Notes: generated by a model from the sequence alone, not told the origin. A stretch of 64,000 bases of DNA from Ectopseudomonas composti (GCF_900115475.1 NZ_FOWP01000009.1:124001-188000); one strand, 5' to 3'; counted from the first letter of the stretch, positions 52,452 to 61,865 are shown. Numbers and translations are program-made.

Positions 52452-53093
52452 CTAAAGTGGGGGGCCGATTTCCAGCACGCCGCGTTGCACGGCGATGGCC
52501 ACGGCGTGGGTGCGATTGTTGGCGCCCAGCTTGTCCATGATCAGGCGCATGTGGCCCTTCACCGTGTCTTCGGTGATGCGCAGTTGCAGGGCGATATCGC
52601 GGTTGGAATAACCCAGGGCTGCCGCCTGCAGGACTTCCACTTCGCGCGGGCTGAGGCACTGTTGGCCGATGTGCTGGGCCAGGTCCGCGGCGATTTCCGC
52701 TGGGATGTGGCGTTTGCCGGCGGCCAGGGCGCGGATGGTTTCCAGCAGTTCCTTGCGCAGGCTGCTTTTCAGCAGATAGGCCTGCGCGCCCGCCTGGATG
52801 GCGTGCAGCGCGCGCACGTCGCCGCGGTAGGTGGTGAGAATGGCGATGCGGGCATTCGGGTCTTCACCGCGAATCGCCAGGATGCTGTCGATGCCGTTCA
52901 TGCGCGGCATCTGCAGGTCCATCAGGGTGACGTCCGGGCGCAACTGGCGAAAGCACTCCAGGGCCTCGCGGCCGTCGCTGGCTTCGCCGACCAGGTCGAT
53001 ATCCGTCTGCCCGGCCAGCACCGCAGCGATGCCCTCGCGCAGCAGCGGGTGGTCGTCGGCGACCAGCACTCGGATGGGATTGGCAGCTGTCAT
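52452..53093 (-). CDS. NarL/LuxR-family response regulator
   Basis: 213 aa. Receiver domain (about 7-122): VLVADDHPLLREG, phospho-acceptor Asp near 58 in VTLMDLQMPRMNG, ILTTYRGD, and LLKSS with Lys near 108. LuxR HTH (about 148-205): LSPREVEVLQAAALGYSNRD, then TEDTVKGHMRLIMDKLGANN. Its start overlaps the stop of the propeller kinase gene (ATGA), so the two are cognate partners. Confidence 0.94.
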   Translation of the reverse strand: MTAANPIRVLVADDHPLLREGIAAVLAGQTDIDLVGEASDGREALECFRQLRPDVTLMDLQMPRMNGIDSILAIRGEDPNARIAILTTYRGDVRALHAIQAGAQAYLLKSSLRKELLETIRALAAGKRHIPAEIAADLAQHIGQQCLSPREVEVLQAAALGYSNRDIALQLRITEDTVKGHMRLIMDKLGANNRTHAVAIAVQRGVLEIGPPL

Positions 53094-56000
53094 GACCGCG
53101 AGCTCCTGATCAGTCGTTTCCAGTGTAGCCAGTGCCGCGTGCGCGGTGGCGACTGGCGATAGGCCAAGGGGCCGGCCAGCGTCAGCTGGACCTGGCAGCC
53201 CTGGCCGGGGGTGCTGTCGATATTGAGCGTGCCACCGATCTTGGCCGCACGTTCGTACATGCCTTTGAGGCCCCAGTGATCGACTGGCGCCGCGCCCAGC
53301 AGGTACTCGGCCAGCATGCCGCGGCCATCGTCATTGACGCGCAGCGAGAACTGCCGGGGGTGGTAGTCCAGTTGTACACGCACATGCTGCGCCGCTGCAT
53401 GACGGAAGGCATTGCTGACGGCTTCGCGGGCGAGCTGGCTGAGTTCGTCATGCACCACCGGGTGCAGGGCGCAGGGCGTGCCGGCGATCTCCACCAGATA
53501 GTCGGTGCCCGGGTGTTCATGCAGTTGATCGAATTCGCGCAACGTCTGCGCCAGGTCACTGGAGGCGTCCTCGGCATGCCGCAGGTTGCGCACCCGCTCG
53601 CGGCCTTCGGCGATCACCTGGTCGGCACGATCCAGTGCGTTCTCCAGTTTGTCTCGTATGGGTTGCTCGGCGGGCAGACTGTTCGCTGCAGCCTGCACGT
53701 GGAGAATCAGCCCTTGCACGCCCTGCAGCAAGGTGTCGTGCAACTCGCGGGCGATGCGCTCGCGTTCGTCGTGGCGCTCCTCCAGGCGTGTGCGCAGCCT
53801 TTCCGCCGCGCGCTGCATGTTACTGCGATAGAGCAGGTGCAGGATCACTAGCAACAGCAGCGCCACGGCCAGGATGAACAGCGGATGGCGGTAGAACACC
53901 TGGTCGATACTGAAGCTGAGTTCGGCATCCTGCTCGCTGGCCACGCCGCTCTGATTGAACGCGCGGACGCGAAAGCGATAGTCGCCGGCGTGTAGCCCGG
54001 TGTAGGTCGCCTCACGTTGACGTCCGGCGGCGTGCCATTCGTTATCGAAACCGTCGAGGCGATAGAGAAAGTGCAGCCCCTCGGGGGCGGACAGGCTCAG
54101 GGCGCCGTAGTGGATGACCAGACGCTTGCTGTCTGCCGGAAGCTTAGGCGGCGTTTGCACTGAAAGGGTCGCGCCATCGACGAGCAGCGAATCGATACGC
54201 ACCTTGGGCGGCGCGTTGCCGTGCATCTGCTGATCCGGTTTCAAACCCGCCACGCCTTTGCGGGTCACGAACCACAGGCGACCATCGGCCCCTTGCACGG
54301 CAGTCGGCAACGCCAGCACCTGTTGCGGATCGTTGGCCAGCCCGCCCTGCAGGTCATAGGTGCGGTAATGGATGTGGTGCTTGGGGTCCTTCAGCGCCTT
54401 TTCGATCTCCTCGGCTGGCAGCTGGAAAACGCCACCCTTGCCTTGCAGCCAGAGGTCTTCGCCGCGAGGGCCGCTGACCGGGATGATGGCGTAGAGGTTG
54501 TCGAACAGGCCGTTATCGCTGAGTGGCAACTGCTGGAAACGCTCGCCATCGAAGCGTGCCAGACCGTGTTGACCGCCGAACCAGCTGTGGTCTTGCAGGT
54601 GGGCCATGGCCGTCACGTGGCCGACGTCCAGCCCTTGCGCGTTGCCCCAGTGACGCTCCCCTTGATCGTCATGGCTGACGATCAGGTTGTTGCGGTAGCC
54701 GAACCAGCGCTTGCCGTCAGGCCCAAGGGCAGAACTTACCGGCATCAGCTGCGCCGGATCGTCGCTGGGGGCGGCAAGCTGTTGCCAACTGCCGTCACGC
54801 AGCACATAGAGGCCCTGGCGGTTGAGCGACAGCCAGGTCGCGCCCTGATCATCGATCAGCAGGGTGCGCACCGAGGAATCCAGATTGTGATCGACCGGTA
54901 GGGTCGCGACTTTCTCCAGCTGGCTACCGTTGCTGCGCCAGAGACCCTGGGAACCGGCCAGCCAGATCGCACCGTGAGTGTCCTTGCTGATGGCGCTGAT
55001 CGGCGTGCGCAGTGGCAGCTCGTGCACAAGACCCTGTTCATCCAGGCGCATGAGCGGCAGGTTGCTGCTGGCGGCCCAGAGGTTGCCGGCGTCATCGGCG
55101 GCAATCGCCAGGTTATGCGCCTGGGGCGCAAAGCCAGCAGGGTGCATGGGACGTTCGCGCAGCCGGTCCAGACCGTTCTGTGTGCCGATCCACAGGCTGC
55201 CTTCGCTGTCTTCGTGCAGCGGCCAGGCGAAGTCGGAGCTTAAGCCGTCACGCGAGGAGAATCGCTCGCTATGCTCGAAGCCGCCGGCGCCATGTTCGTT
55301 GGGTTTGGCCACGTGCAGCAGGCCACCGCCTGCGGTGCTCAGCCACAGGCAGCCATGTTGGTCGAAGACCATGGCGTTGGCTTCTTCGTCGATGGCAATG
55401 TGGGTCGCCTGCAGTTGCGGCTGGTCGATCTTTACTCGCAGCAGGCTCTCGCGGTCACGTTCGACCAACCACAGGGAACCGTCGGCGGATTGCGATATCT
55501 GCCGCGTGCGTTGGCTGCGAACGCCGGTGTCCTGCAGCTTCTGGGCGCCAGACGGCAGCACGTAGAGGCGTTGCTCGTCGGCGACCCAGAGACGGTCATC
55601 ACGGTCGACGAAAACGCTGTAGGCATTTTGCCCAAGAAAGCCCTGCGCGCGGCCCTGTTGTTGCCAGTGCTTGCCGTCGAAGCGCATCAGACCGTCGTTG
55701 GCGGCGGCCCAGATGCTGCCGTCTGCGCTTTGCGCCAAGGCGTAGATCACCCCGCGAGCCAGGTCGAAGCTGTCGGGGCGTGCCTCCAGCGACCTGATCA
55801 GGTGCACGCCACCGTTGCGCAGGCCGACCCAGAGGCCGGCATCACTGGCCAGCAGGCTGGAGACGATGCCCAGGTCATTGCCGTCGGGCGTGCGGTAGCT
55901 GGTGAAGTCGAAACCGTCGAAACGGTAGAGGGAGTCGTGAGTGCCCAGCCACAGGTAGCCGTCGCGGGTTTCGGCCAGCGCGCCGATCTGGCTCGGGCTG

Positions 56001-56185
56001 TTGTCGTTGAGCGTCCAGCGCCGATGCTCCAGTTGTTGGTCCAGGGCGCTTCGGTCAGCGCGGGCCAGGGTGCTGAACAACACCAGGCAAAGCAGGCCTG
56101 TCAGAACGCCGAAGCGAGCTTGCGCGGTGCGGGGTTTAAAAGCGTCCAACGTGGTTCTGTGCCCATTCGATGCTGTAGTCGGCAA
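53090..56185 (-). CDS. Two-component regulator propeller sensor histidine kinase
   Basis: 1031 aa. N-terminal signal/anchor (VLTGLLCLVLFSTLARA, about 26-43), then a large periplasmic sensor made of two-component-regulator propeller repeats (LAETRDGYLWLGTHDSLYRFDG and similar WxGT units, about 65-690), a Y_Y_Y domain (about 700-770), one TM helix near 778-797, and a HisKA_3/HATPase core with His816 in ARELHDTLLQGVQGL. TTG start at 56185 follows GGGAGAGAA; it overlaps the upstream hydrolase gene by 50 bases, and a TTG 12 codons later is possible. Architecture resembles glycan or starch sensors of Bacteroidetes type; ligand unknown. Confidence 0.88.
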   Translation of the reverse strand: MPTTASNGHRTTLDAFKPRTAQARFGVLTGLLCLVLFSTLARADRSALDQQLEHRRWTLNDNSPSQIGALAETRDGYLWLGTHDSLYRFDGFDFTSYRTPDGNDLGIVSSLLASDAGLWVGLRNGGVHLIRSLEARPDSFDLARGVIYALAQSADGSIWAAANDGLMRFDGKHWQQQGRAQGFLGQNAYSVFVDRDDRLWVADEQRLYVLPSGAQKLQDTGVRSQRTRQISQSADGSLWLVERDRESLLRVKIDQPQLQATHIAIDEEANAMVFDQHGCLWLSTAGGGLLHVAKPNEHGAGGFEHSERFSSRDGLSSDFAWPLHEDSEGSLWIGTQNGLDRLRERPMHPAGFAPQAHNLAIAADDAGNLWAASSNLPLMRLDEQGLVHELPLRTPISAISKDTHGAIWLAGSQGLWRSNGSQLEKVATLPVDHNLDSSVRTLLIDDQGATWLSLNRQGLYVLRDGSWQQLAAPSDDPAQLMPVSSALGPDGKRWFGYRNNLIVSHDDQGERHWGNAQGLDVGHVTAMAHLQDHSWFGGQHGLARFDGERFQQLPLSDNGLFDNLYAIIPVSGPRGEDLWLQGKGGVFQLPAEEIEKALKDPKHHIHYRTYDLQGGLANDPQQVLALPTAVQGADGRLWFVTRKGVAGLKPDQQMHGNAPPKVRIDSLLVDGATLSVQTPPKLPADSKRLVIHYGALSLSAPEGLHFLYRLDGFDNEWHAAGRQREATYTGLHAGDYRFRVRAFNQSGVASEQDAELSFSIDQVFYRHPLFILAVALLLLVILHLLYRSNMQRAAERLRTRLEERHDERERIARELHDTLLQGVQGLILHVQAAANSLPAEQPIRDKLENALDRADQVIAEGRERVRNLRHAEDASSDLAQTLREFDQLHEHPGTDYLVEIAGTPCALHPVVHDELSQLAREAVSNAFRHAAAQHVRVQLDYHPRQFSLRVNDDGRGMLAEYLLGAAPVDHWGLKGMYERAAKIGGTLNIDSTPGQGCQVQLTLAGPLAYRQSPPRTRHWLHWKRLIRSSRS

Positions 56186-56873
56186 TTCTCTCCCAACCAG
56201 GCTCGGCGATCAGCCAGTGGCTGTAGCCGGGGAATTGCTTGAAGCGGGTGATGGCTGACGAGCGTCGATGGCTGCGATAGAGGGCGGCCACCACGCTGGC
56301 GCGAACGGCGCGTGCATTGCCCCCCGCCAGCAGCAGCAGGGGCGCGCGCTCGCCATTGGCGAAGTCGACGGCGTTAGCGATGCCCAGCGCAGTCTCCACG
56401 AACACGCGCCAGGGCGCCGGTACGATATGGCGTGCATAGGCGATGTTCTGCTGGGTGGGCGTCAGGGTTTGCGCCATATTGCGCGCGAAATAGTGCGGTG
56501 TCATGTGCAGCAGGTCGCGCCAGCCGATCCAGGGCAGTAGCCAGCGCCAGGTGCTGTACAAACCCAACAGACCGGCACGTGGCGGCAACGGATCGAGGGC
56601 GATACCTGCCTGGCCCAGGCCGCGGTCGAGCAGCATTTGCACCAGCAGACCGCCGAGGTCGTGGCCGATCAGTAGCGGCGGCTGGTCGAGGCTGCGAATG
56701 TGCGCCTCGTAGTGGGCGAGGATCGCCGCGATGCCCGGTTGCCGGCTGCCTTGGGCAGGTGGCCAAGGCGGCGCGGTGCAACTGTAGCCACAGGCACAGA
56801 AGCGGCGCTGGAAGGGCTCCCAGATCGTTGGCGTGAGCCAGTTGCCGTGGATGAACAGGGCGTGACGAGGCAT
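56136..56873 (-). CDS. Alpha/beta hydrolase with Asp at the nucleophile position
   Basis: 245 aa, no signal peptide. FIHGNW near residue 7-12 is the oxyanion region. The nucleophile elbow reads IGHDLGG (about 69-75), with Asp72 where esterases have Ser, as in haloalkane dehalogenases and epoxide hydrolases. PGYSHWL near 218-224 supplies a candidate His. Its 3' end overlaps the propeller kinase start, so hydrolase, kinase and regulator are likely one unit. Confidence 0.8.
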   Translation of the reverse strand: MPRHALFIHGNWLTPTIWEPFQRRFCACGYSCTAPPWPPAQGSRQPGIAAILAHYEAHIRSLDQPPLLIGHDLGGLLVQMLLDRGLGQAGIALDPLPPRAGLLGLYSTWRWLLPWIGWRDLLHMTPHYFARNMAQTLTPTQQNIAYARHIVPAPWRVFVETALGIANAVDFANGERAPLLLLAGGNARAVRASVVAALYRSHRRSSAITRFKQFPGYSHWLIAEPGWERIADYSIEWAQNHVGRF

Positions 56874-56917
56874 GTGGCACTCAGCCTGTCACGCCCTGGC
56901 TCGGGCTGCTGCCTTCG

Positions 56918-58522
56918 TCAGGAGGGGGCATGGGCGGCGTCCTTGGCCGGCATCAGGAAATGCTCGATGTGCACCGGCACATCCGGGGTCTGGAAATGCC
57001 GGGCGGCAGCCTCGATGCGTTGCTCGGCGCGGGTGACCCGGCCGTGGTGGCGCAGGTGTTCGAGCCAGGATTCGTCGAAGAAGAACTCCTGCCAGTGCCG
57101 CGGATTCTCGCTGTTCTGTACCAGCCCCCAGGAGAACGCGCCGTTACGTCTGCGCATGCGGGCGACTTCGTTCATGGCCTGGCGGAAGGCCGCTGCATGC
57201 TCGACGGCGATGTCGTACTGCAGGGTGATCATCACCGGGCCGCGTTCACGATCAGCCTCGTCGGCGAGGATCGGTGCCGGCCAGTGCAGCGAGGGCGCCA
57301 GGTCTTCGCTTTCGGTCACCGGCAGGGCGAAGCGCGGCGTCAGCAACAGGCCGAGGACTAGGCAGCCGGAAGCAGCGAGCAGGGCGACGGGAATCGACGC
57401 ATGGCTGGCGACATAACCCCAGAGTGCGCCGCCGGCGGCCATGCTGCCGAAGAACACCAGGATGTACACCGACAGCGCCCGCGCCCGCACCCAGTCCGGC
57501 ACCGAGGTTTGTGCGCTGACCTGCAGGTTGGACAGCACCGCGATCCACGCCGCGCCGCTGAGCAGCATCACCGGCAGCAGCACGGCGAAGTCGCGCACCC
57601 AGGCCAGGGCCAGCAGCACCAGGGCGTAGAGCACGCTGGCCATCGCCACCAGATGGTTGGCACTGATGCGCTCGCGCAGCTTGGGCAGCAGCATGGCGCC
57701 GAGCACCGCGCCGATACCGACGCTGCCGAGCAGCAGGCCGAAGTCACTGGCGCTGCCTTTCAGCTCGCTGCGTACGATCAGCGGTAGCAATGAGGTGCCG
57801 GCACTGGCACCAACGAAGAAGGCCGCTGCGCGCACCAGCACCGACTGCAGCGGGCGTGAGGCACGGCTGTAACGCCAGCCGGCACGCATGGCGCCGAGCA
57901 GGCGTTCGGCCGGGAAGGCGGCGACCTGGCGCTCGCGTTTCCAGGTCAGCAGCACCGCCATCACCGCGAAGAACGACAGGGCATTGAGGGCGAAGGTCGC
58001 CCATGGCCCGCTGAGGCTGACCAGCACGCCGGCGATGGCCGGGCCGAGCGCGCGGGCGACGTTGATGCCAAGGCTCGACAGGGCGATGGCCGAGGGCAGG
58101 TCGCGCTTGCTCACCAGTTCCGGCGTCAGCGCTGACCAGGCCGGCATCATCAGCGCGGTACCGACGCCCATGGCCAGGGTCAGGCTGAGCAACAGCCAGA
58201 CCGTGGTCAGCCCGAGCAGCGTCAGGGTTGCCAGCAGTGTCGCCACGGCGGCCATCCATACCTGCACGATCAGCAGGTAGCGACGCTTGTCGATGATGTC
58301 GGCCATGGCCCCGGCCGGCAGCGCCAGCAGGAACATCGGCGCGCTGCCGGCTACCTGCACCAGTGCCACGTGCATGGGATTGCTCGACAGGCTGGTCATC
58401 AGCCAGCCGGCACCGACCTCGTGCATCCAGGTGCCGATGTTCGAGGCGATGCTGGCCAGCCACAGCCAGCGGAAGGTGCTGTGCTTGAGTGCGCCCCAGG
58501 GCGAGGCTTTTTCGTTGGCCAT
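56918..58522 (-). CDS. MFS_3 (EntS-like) transporter with C-terminal ABM-like domain
   Basis: 534 aa. About 10-12 hydrophobic segments (residues ~15-400) begin FRWLWLASIASNIGTWMHEVGAGW, typical of the MFS_3/DUF894 type related to enterobactin exporter EntS. After the last TM, about 110 soluble residues (GPVMITLQYDIAVEHAAAFR, MNEVARMRRRNGAFSWGLVQ) look like an antibiotic-biosynthesis-monooxygenase (ABM) dimeric ferredoxin-like fold. ATG at 58522, one base from the amidohydrolase stop. Substrate unknown. Confidence 0.85.
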   Translation of the reverse strand: MANEKASPWGALKHSTFRWLWLASIASNIGTWMHEVGAGWLMTSLSSNPMHVALVQVAGSAPMFLLALPAGAMADIIDKRRYLLIVQVWMAAVATLLATLTLLGLTTVWLLLSLTLAMGVGTALMMPAWSALTPELVSKRDLPSAIALSSLGINVARALGPAIAGVLVSLSGPWATFALNALSFFAVMAVLLTWKRERQVAAFPAERLLGAMRAGWRYSRASRPLQSVLVRAAAFFVGASAGTSLLPLIVRSELKGSASDFGLLLGSVGIGAVLGAMLLPKLRERISANHLVAMASVLYALVLLALAWVRDFAVLLPVMLLSGAAWIAVLSNLQVSAQTSVPDWVRARALSVYILVFFGSMAAGGALWGYVASHASIPVALLAASGCLVLGLLLTPRFALPVTESEDLAPSLHWPAPILADEADRERGPVMITLQYDIAVEHAAAFRQAMNEVARMRRRNGAFSWGLVQNSENPRHWQEFFFDESWLEHLRHHGRVTRAEQRIEAAARHFQTPDVPVHIEHFLMPAKDAAHAPS

Positions 58523-58523
58523 G

Positions 58524-60506
58524 TCAGAAGGCAAAGCACGAGCAGCCAAAGGCGCCCCAGAAACCCTGGTGATCGCTGACCGGGATGCTGCTGCGACGGG
58601 CGCGGTCGTGCTGGTGAGCATGCACCGCGCAGGAACCAATGCACTGGTGGATGCTAGCAGCCATGGGCGCTGCTGCCGGCTTCCAGTGCCCGGGCACCAT
58701 GGCCACCGGTGACCAGTCCGGCAGCACCGGCAGCGTTGGCGGGGCGAGTTTGTCGAACTCGCCGGTGCCATGCACCACCTTGCCGCCGACCACGGTCAGT
58801 ACCGATTCCAGCCACTTGATCTGCTCTTCCTCGATGCTGAAGAAGTCCGCGCTCAAGGCCACCAGATCAGCCAGTTGGCCGACCTTGATCTGCCCCTTCT
58901 TACCCTGTTCGCTGGAGAACCAGGCGCTGCCGTGGGTGAACAGCTGCAACGCGGTGGCGCGCGACAGACCTTGCGGGGTGAGCGTGGTGCCGCCGACGGT
59001 TTTGCCGCTGACCAGCCAATACAGCGCCGTCCACGGGTTGTAGCTGGCTACGCGGGTGGCATCGGTGCCGCCGCCAACCGGAATGCCCTCGGCCAGCATG
59101 CGCTGGATTGGCGGGGTGGCTTCGGCGGCCTTGGCGCCGTAGCGGTCGATGAAGTATTCGCCCTGAAAGGCCATGCGGTGCTGGATGGCGATGCCGCCGC
59201 CGAGTGCGCGAACTCGTTCGATGTTACGCGGGCTGATGGTCTCGGCGTGATCGAACAGCCAGGGCAGGCCGTTGAACGGCATGTCGCGGTCGACCTTCTC
59301 GAACACATCGAGCATGCGCGAGATGGATTCGTCGTAGGTGGCATGCAGACGGAATGGCCAGCGCTGCTCGACCAGATGCCGCACCACCGGCTCCAGGTCG
59401 GCCTCCATGCTCGGCGCCAGATCCGGGCGCGGCTCGACAAAGTCCTCGAAGTCGGCAGCGGAGAACACCAGCATTTCACCGGCGCCGTTATGGCGGAGGA
59501 AATCATCGCCCTGGCGCAGCTTGACGCTGCTGGTCCAGTTCTTGAAGTCGGTCAGCTCTTCCTTGGGCTTCTGGGTGAACAGGTTGTAGGCGATGCGCAC
59601 AGTGAGCTGATCCTTGTCGGCCAGCTCCTGGATCACCTGATAGTCGTCCGGGTAGTTCTGGTAGCCGCCGCCGGCGTCGATGGCGCTGGTCACGCCCAGG
59701 CGGTTGAGCTCGCGCATGAACTGGCGGGTGGAATTGACCTGATACTCCAACGGCAGCTTCGGCCCCTTGGCCAGGGTGGCGTAGAGGATCAACGCATTGG
59801 GCCGGGCGATCAGCATGCCGGTGGGCTCGCCGCTGGCATCACGCTGGATTTCGCCACCGGGCGGGTTCGGCGTGTTCTTGTCGTAACCGACGGCACGTAG
59901 TGCGGCGCGGTTGAGCAGGGCGCGGTCATAGAGGTGAAGGACGAACACCGGGGTGTCCGGCGCGGCTCGGTTCAGCTCATCCAGGGTCGGAAGGCGTTGT
60001 TCGGCGAACTGGAATTCGGTCCAGCCTCCGACCACGCGTACCCACTGCGGCGTCGGTGTGCGGTCGGCCTGGTCCTTGAGCATGCGCAGGGCGTCTGCCA
60101 GCGACGGCACGCCCTCCCAACGCAGCTCCAGGTTGTAGTTGAGCCCGCCGCGAATCAGGTGCAGGTGCGAGTCGTTGAGGCCGGGGATCACTGTGCGCTT
60201 TTGCAGGTCGATGACGCGAGTGGAATCACCGCGCAAGGCCATGGCCTCGGCGTCGCTGCCGACGGCGACGAAGCGCCCGTCCTTGATGGCCACGGCGCTG
60301 GCTTGGGGTTTTTCGCGGTCGACCGTGTGCAGGCGACCGTTGTAGAGAATGAGATCGGCGCTCATGTTGCCTCCTGATGAACTGACGGATGAGTCGCTGG
60401 CCATGGCCGCGAAGGGCAGGGCAGACCACAACGCGCCGGCGGCGCCAAGCACGCTACTGGTGGCGAGAAAATGGCGGCGTTTCGGGTCGGAGGGGTCCTG
60501 GCTCAT
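58524..60506 (-). CDS. YtcJ-type amidohydrolase, Tat-like signal, Cys/His-rich tail
   Basis: 660 aa. N-terminal PKRRHFLATSSVLGAAGALW resembles a twin-arginine signal. Amidohydrolase_3 domain: ILYNGRLHTVD near 52, NDSHLHLIRGG near 108 (metal His-x-His), DHAETIS near 390 and GGGTDATRVA near 450. The last 45 residues contain CIGSCAVHAHQH and GCSCFAF, an unusual Cys/His-rich tail. ATG overlaps the stop of the ABM membrane gene; one base before the MFS gene. Probably hydrolyses an amide or related compound after export to the periplasm; substrate unknown. Confidence 0.86.
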   Translation of the reverse strand: MSQDPSDPKRRHFLATSSVLGAAGALWSALPFAAMASDSSVSSSGGNMSADLILYNGRLHTVDREKPQASAVAIKDGRFVAVGSDAEAMALRGDSTRVIDLQKRTVIPGLNDSHLHLIRGGLNYNLELRWEGVPSLADALRMLKDQADRTPTPQWVRVVGGWTEFQFAEQRLPTLDELNRAAPDTPVFVLHLYDRALLNRAALRAVGYDKNTPNPPGGEIQRDASGEPTGMLIARPNALILYATLAKGPKLPLEYQVNSTRQFMRELNRLGVTSAIDAGGGYQNYPDDYQVIQELADKDQLTVRIAYNLFTQKPKEELTDFKNWTSSVKLRQGDDFLRHNGAGEMLVFSAADFEDFVEPRPDLAPSMEADLEPVVRHLVEQRWPFRLHATYDESISRMLDVFEKVDRDMPFNGLPWLFDHAETISPRNIERVRALGGGIAIQHRMAFQGEYFIDRYGAKAAEATPPIQRMLAEGIPVGGGTDATRVASYNPWTALYWLVSGKTVGGTTLTPQGLSRATALQLFTHGSAWFSSEQGKKGQIKVGQLADLVALSADFFSIEEEQIKWLESVLTVVGGKVVHGTGEFDKLAPPTLPVLPDWSPVAMVPGHWKPAAAPMAASIHQCIGSCAVHAHQHDRARRSSIPVSDHQGFWGAFGCSCFAF

Positions 60507-61081
60507 GATCGATTCTCGTCAACGGTTGGATTCAGCCAGGCGTCGAACAGGCGCGTGGCCATGGGCATGAACAGGTACACCACGAGCAAGACGATGCTCA
60601 GGGTGATCAGGGTGTTGCTTGGCAGATAAGCGCCCAGCCAGGGAGCAAGGTGAAACAGCGGTTGCCAGAGCAGCGGTATCAGCAGGCTCAGCGGCAGGAT
60701 CACCAGAAAGGTGACGCACGCCTGTTTCCAGCGGGGCGGTGGCGCCTGCGCGTTTTCCGGCACGAACCAGAATTCCTTGTTCTCGGCGATTTCCAGCTGA
60801 TCACCGGCGCGTAACAGCGGCTCGACTTCGGCGATCAACTGGCGTCGTTGTTCCGATTCGATCCAGTTCTGCAACTGCTGCAGGCTGGCGAAGCGCAGCA
60901 CGCAGGTGAACTGCGCCACAAAGGGCTGACGGCTGCGTACCACGTCCACGCCGAGGTGGCCGGGGCACTGGCTGGCGGTAGCAATGATGCGTCGCAACCA
61001 GGCTTCGTAACGCGGTACGTGGCCTGGGCGAACCTGATGGCGTACCACCAGGGTGACGGTTTCCGCTTGCGTCTCACTCAT
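60503..61081 (-). CDS. Membrane-anchored antibiotic-biosynthesis-monooxygenase (ABM) domain protein
   Basis: 192 aa. Residues about 8-95 form an ABM domain (VTLVVRHQVRPGHVPRYEAW, HLGVDVVRSRQPF), followed by two or three hydrophobic segments (about 112-135 and 147-172). ABM domains with C-terminal TM helices are known, but function is unclear. Start at 61081 (MSETQAETVTL). The stop overlaps the amidohydrolase start (ATGA). Confidence 0.85.
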   Translation of the reverse strand: MSETQAETVTLVVRHQVRPGHVPRYEAWLRRIIATASQCPGHLGVDVVRSRQPFVAQFTCVLRFASLQQLQNWIESEQRRQLIAEVEPLLRAGDQLEIAENKEFWFVPENAQAPPPRWKQACVTFLVILPLSLLIPLLWQPLFHLAPWLGAYLPSNTLITLSIVLLVVYLFMPMATRLFDAWLNPTVDENRS

Positions 61082-61178
61082 GTTGGAGACTCTGCTCGAT
61101 GCCTTGGTGTTGTCGAGCCAGCGGCGCGCACTGATGCGCGCTGCTGGTCGAATCGAGGGCGTAGCCGCCGTCACGAGG

Positions 61179-61865
61179 TCAGATGGGCGCGGCTACAGGG
61201 GCCAGGGTCGGACCATGCTCAACGCGCTCAGGTGCCTTGTGCACCATGGTGTAGGCGTAGTCCACGCCCATGCCGTAGGCACCGGAATGTTCCTTCACCA
61301 GTTCCATCACAGCGTCGTAGGTGTCGCGGTTCTTCCAGTCGCGTTGCCATTCCAGCAGCACTTGTTGCCAGGTCACCGGCACTACGCCGGCCTGGATCAT
61401 GCGCTGCATGGAGTAGTCATGGGCGGCCTGCGAGGTGCCACCGGAAGCGTCGGCGACCATGTAGATCTCGTAGCCGGCGTCATGCATGGCCGAGAGGGCG
61501 AAGGTGGTGTTGCACACCTCGGTCCACAGGCCGGAGACGATGATCTTGTTACGACCGTTCTTCTTCAGCGCGTCGCGAACCTTCTGGTCGTCCCAGGAGT
61601 TCATCGAGGTACGCTCGAGCAGCGGCGCGTCGGGGAACACGGCAAGCAGCTCGGGGTAGGTGTGGCCGGAAAAGCTTTCGGTCTCGACCGTGGTGATGAT
61701 GGTCGGCACGTTGAAGATCTTGGCGGCCTTGGCCAGACCCACGGTGTTGTTCTTCAGGGTTTGCCGATCGATGCTCTGTACGCCGAAGGCCATCTGTGGC
61801 TGCTGGTCGATGAAGATCAGCTGGCTGTTGTGCGGTGTGAGAACTTCGGTTTTTGGATTGCTCAT
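61179..61865 (-). CDS. YcaC-like isochorismatase-family hydrolase
   Basis: 228 aa cysteine hydrolase fold. Asp20 in LIFIDQQPQ and the nucleophile Cys118 in SGLWTEVCNTT are clear; the Lys of the usual Asp-Lys-Cys triad is not obvious (an Arg sits near 85). VVPVTWQQVLLEWQRDW near 170 matches YcaC. Start at 61865 (MSNPKTEVLTPHN). Same strand as the ABM/amidohydrolase/MFS genes, 97 bases upstream, probably one operon. Substrate unknown. Confidence 0.87.
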   Translation of the reverse strand: MSNPKTEVLTPHNSQLIFIDQQPQMAFGVQSIDRQTLKNNTVGLAKAAKIFNVPTIITTVETESFSGHTYPELLAVFPDAPLLERTSMNSWDDQKVRDALKKNGRNKIIVSGLWTEVCNTTFALSAMHDAGYEIYMVADASGGTSQAAHDYSMQRMIQAGVVPVTWQQVLLEWQRDWKNRDTYDAVMELVKEHSGAYGMGVDYAYTMVHKAPERVEHGPTLAPVAAPI

